DNA from: Proteobacteria bacterium UBA1844
GTDB lineage: Bacteria; Pseudomonadota; Gammaproteobacteria; Steroidobacterales; Woeseiaceae
Direction: 5' to 3'
DNA: 64,000 nucleotides
Assembly (NCBI GenBank): GCA_002338615.1
Contig: DDIS01000177.1
Coordinates: 6,133 to 70,132 of the forward strand
Part shown: one piece after another, positions 61,863 through 64,000 of the stretch
Position numbering within the stretch: the stretch's first letter is position 1
Layout of the letters: every line of letters begins with the position of its first letter
The notes under the pieces: generated by a model
The model's database searches: none
What the model saw: the letters and a program-made list of their open reading frames with translations, nothing else
Told to the model about the DNA's origin: nothing
Translations under genes and position numbers: made by a program

Positions 61863-63974
61863 TTGTTGCCGCACAAACTCATCAAGCGCTTCAACCAGCG
61901 AAGCCTCGCCTGGTTGTTGCTGTCATTGTTCCTGGCGCTGGCGGTGCCAACGACGTTGCTGGTCTGGCAGGCCTGGACGCAACTCAAGTGGGAGGCCTTT
62001 CACCAGTCCAGCGGCAGCGCGGAGGAGCTGACCAATCGAATCGATTCTCGCCTGCAGGAGATGGTCAATAGCATAGAGCGACGCAGTTTTGCAGACTACT
62101 CGTTTCTGCTCAATGCAGGCGATTCGAACGCCACGACAAAACAACGCTCGCCGCTGTCGAGCTACCCGGTCGAAGCAGCCTTGCCCGGGCTGCTCGGATA
62201 TTTCCAGGTGGATACAAATGGCGAGTTCAGCACGCCACTGCTGCCGGTGAGCAGGTCGGCGGCAAGCGAGCTTGGTATCAGCGCGTCTGAGTACGACAAG
62301 CGACTGGAGCTTGCAAAGCACATCAGGACGGTACTTGCAGAGAACCGTCTCGTTCAATCACGCCCGGGGCCGGCTGCCGTGCAGAGCATTGAAGAGTCGG
62401 TTGCCGCACCCTACGCAGGCGCGGAGGAAGTTCTGATCGCCGCCGACAAGGATGCTTACAGCCAGCAGATATTCGACGAGCTCGACCAACGCCGACAAAA
62501 CGAGCCATCGCGATCGAAGTCGGCTGGCGCGGCTGCGAAAGACGGTGCGCGCGCCGAGGCGAAGAGCTCGGCGCAACGCTCCAACACGATCGGCAAGGTG
62601 AGTGATCTCAAGCTGGACGCAAAGCTGCAGAATAAAAGCGAACAAATCGAGCGCGAGGCGGCGTTACAGAAAAGTCGCGTCAATTTCGCGGACGATGCCC
62701 CGCTTGAAGTCGTCGACAAAAAAGAAGCCGCACGACCAGCATCGGCTGCGACTCGACGTGTCAGCGCCGATTTGCTTGCAACTGCATCGTCGCAGGATCG
62801 AATCAGCACGTTCGAAAGCGATATCGACTCCTTTACTTTCAGTATCCTGGGCAGCGGCCAGTTCGTCCTGTTTCGCAAAATCTGGCACAACGGCGAGCGC
62901 TATATACAAGGGCTGCTCATTGACAACGATGCTTTCCTCAAGGATGCCGTCGGTACGGCCTTCAGTGAAACCTCACTGTCCAGCATATCCAACCTGATTG
63001 TTGCCTACGGTGACGACGTCATTGAAAGTTACGGCGCGCGCGACGCGACAAGCCGGTCTGTGTATTCCGATGTGGCAAAGGATCTGAGTGGCTCGCTGCT
63101 GTACCGCAGCCGCCTTGGCGCACCGCTCGACAGCCTGGAACTCATCTACAGTGTCCAGCGTCTGCCGCCCGGCCCCGGTGCACGTATTCTCGCGTGGCTA
63201 ACCCTGATCCTGGCGGTCGTGTTTACCAGTGGCTTTTTCATCCTGTACCGACTCGGCATCAGTCAGCTAAGGCTTGCACAACAGCAACAGGACTTCGTAT
63301 CCGCGGTCAGCCATGAACTCAAGACGCCGCTGACCTCGATCCGCATGTACGGGGAGATGCTGAAAGAAGGATGGGCGGATGATTCGAAGCGACAGAGCTA
63401 CTATGAGTTTATTCACGACGAAGCGGAACGTTTGTCGCGACTGATAGCCAATGTGCTGCAGCTGGCAAGCATCACGCGCGATGAACCGCAGTGCAATCCG
63501 AAGCCAGTATTGCTCGGCGAGTTGATGGACAATGTCGAGTCGAGAATCTCGAGCCAGGTTGAACGTGCTGGCTTCGCCCTGCATCTTCAGCGAGTCCCGG
63601 CGGCAGGACAAACCAGCGTTGATGTCGACGTTGACTGCTTTTTACAGATCGTCATCAATCTGGTCGACAATGCGATCAAGTTTTCAAAGAACGCGACTGA
63701 CAAGTCGATTGACATTGAATGCAAGGTGCTGGGAACCAGCCAGGTACAGTTTTCGATTCGCGATTACGGTCCCGGCATTCCCAAAGACCAGATGCAAAAA
63801 ATCTTCCAGCTGTTCTATCGTACGGAATCCGAGCTGACACGGGAAACGGTGGGCACGGGCATCGGACTCGCAATCGTGCACCAGCTGACACTCGCCATGA
63901 GTGGCAGCGTCGACGTGGTCAACGTGGGGCCCGGCGCGGAGTTCCGGTTGCTGTTTCCCGTTTCCGAGACCTAA
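61863..63974 (+). CDS. Sensor histidine kinase with large periplasmic domain
   Basis: 703 residues, TTG start behind GGAGCAC. Helix 1 near 19-37 (LAWLLLSLFLALAVPTTLLV), about 400 periplasmic residues with an Ala/Lys/Glu-rich low-complexity part (200-290), helix 2 near 442-464 (LAWLTLILAVVFTSGFFILY). HisKA has VSHELKTPLTSIRMYGEML with His484. The ATPase domain shows IVINLVDNAIKFS, DYGPGIPKDQ and GTGIGLAIVHQLTL. The large sensor suggests detection of an envelope signal. Partner of the regulator just upstream. Confidence 0.95.
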   Translation: MLPHKLIKRFNQRSLAWLLLSLFLALAVPTTLLVWQAWTQLKWEAFHQSSGSAEELTNRIDSRLQEMVNSIERRSFADYSFLLNAGDSNATTKQRSPLSSYPVEAALPGLLGYFQVDTNGEFSTPLLPVSRSAASELGISASEYDKRLELAKHIRTVLAENRLVQSRPGPAAVQSIEESVAAPYAGAEEVLIAADKDAYSQQIFDELDQRRQNEPSRSKSAGAAAKDGARAEAKSSAQRSNTIGKVSDLKLDAKLQNKSEQIEREAALQKSRVNFADDAPLEVVDKKEAARPASAATRRVSADLLATASSQDRISTFESDIDSFTFSILGSGQFVLFRKIWHNGERYIQGLLIDNDAFLKDAVGTAFSETSLSSISNLIVAYGDDVIESYGARDATSRSVYSDVAKDLSGSLLYRSRLGAPLDSLELIYSVQRLPPGPGARILAWLTLILAVVFTSGFFILYRLGISQLRLAQQQQDFVSAVSHELKTPLTSIRMYGEMLKEGWADDSKRQSYYEFIHDEAERLSRLIANVLQLASITRDEPQCNPKPVLLGELMDNVESRISSQVERAGFALHLQRVPAAGQTSVDVDVDCFLQIVINLVDNAIKFSKNATDKSIDIECKVLGTSQVQFSIRDYGPGIPKDQMQKIFQLFYRTESELTRETVGTGIGLAIVHQLTLAMSGSVDVVNVGPGAEFRLLFPVSET

Positions 63975-63981
63975 TTTTGCC

Positions 63982-64000
63982 GTAGGAGCGGCTTCCAGCC
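63982..64000 (+). repeat. REP element cut by the window edge
   Basis: GTAGGAGCGGCTTCCAGCC, eight bases behind the histidine kinase stop. Same family as the copies at 9607, 15351, 25655 and 26566. Confidence 0.75.

Noticed and set aside
1..64000. tRNA, rRNA, CRISPR arrays, integrase genes or attachment sites
   Set aside because: Looked for and not seen; intergenic gaps are short and lack the expected patterns.

Overview
The window looks like chromosomal DNA of a free-living, probably marine, gammaproteobacterium of moderately high GC. The evidence is a RlmJ-type 23S rRNA methyltransferase, a RecQ with RQC and HRDC regions, a PspA-type protein, a bacterial thiopurine methyltransferase, many Sec/Tat/lipoprotein signals, and REP palindromes of the GTAGGAGCGGC type with a REP-associated tyrosine transposase. 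Woeseiaceae, other Chromatiales or a Xanthomonadales relative would fit, but I cannot fix the taxon from sequence alone. I see no tRNA, rRNA, CRISPR array or prophage.

Layout. (1) 1-9235, minus: one uninterrupted open frame of at least 3078 codons for a giant exported DUF11-repeat surface protein that runs off the left edge. Its leader (9300-9400) carries what looks like a cyclic-di-GMP class I (GEMM) riboswitch. (2) 9677-13104, minus: a TolQ/ExbB protein, two ExbD proteins and a TonB/AgmX-like protein. After a cold-shock gene and a SnoaL gene comes 14366-20988, minus: five envelope genes including two large TPR proteins and a TPR lipoprotein. Together these resemble the core of the Agl-Glt/Nfs trans-envelope machines known from Myxococcus. 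One ExbD has Asn where the proton-carrying Asp is expected. (3) 21220-28567: PurD, a soluble PQQ-type sugar dehydrogenase lipoprotein, RecQ, a SIMPL protein, a small lipoprotein and an S41 protease. (4) 28812-32668: a TrmB-type regulator behind a sigma-70 promoter overlapped by a perfect 12-bp inverted repeat, a secreted protein, a broken SRPBCC/AHSA1 gene, and an SLC13-type transporter with RCK_C domains. (5) 32724-40889: an NtrC-type two-component system divergent from a HlyD adaptor / ABC ATPase / FtsX-type permease / beta-barrel operon with a near-perfect sigma-54 promoter. (6) 41131-49506: a PEBP protein, a ScyD/ScyE-like propeller, a CadC-like TPR regulator whose 3' end meets a RAYT transposon-like unit with 17-bp inverted ends, a DUF2934-Hsp20 fusion, a WxPGxW-repeat protein, an FAD monooxygenase and a cyclopropane fatty acid synthase. 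(7) 49702-58386: an AidB-like acyl-CoA dehydrogenase, thiopurine methyltransferase, a DMT exporter, an exported SDR, a CocE-type hydrolase, RlmJ and a Tat-exported class V aminotransferase. (8) 58586-63974: PspA / membrane protein / vWA operon divergent from an OmpR-type two-component system.

How it fits together. The left 21 kb reads as a surface and envelope programme: a giant adhesin-like protein apparently under c-di-GMP control beside a proton-driven trans-envelope machine. The two stress or export modules (sigma-54/ABC and PspA/vWA) each sit divergent from a dedicated two-component system with a candidate binding site between. REP elements occur at five places between genes; two of them supply the stop codon of the gene in front.
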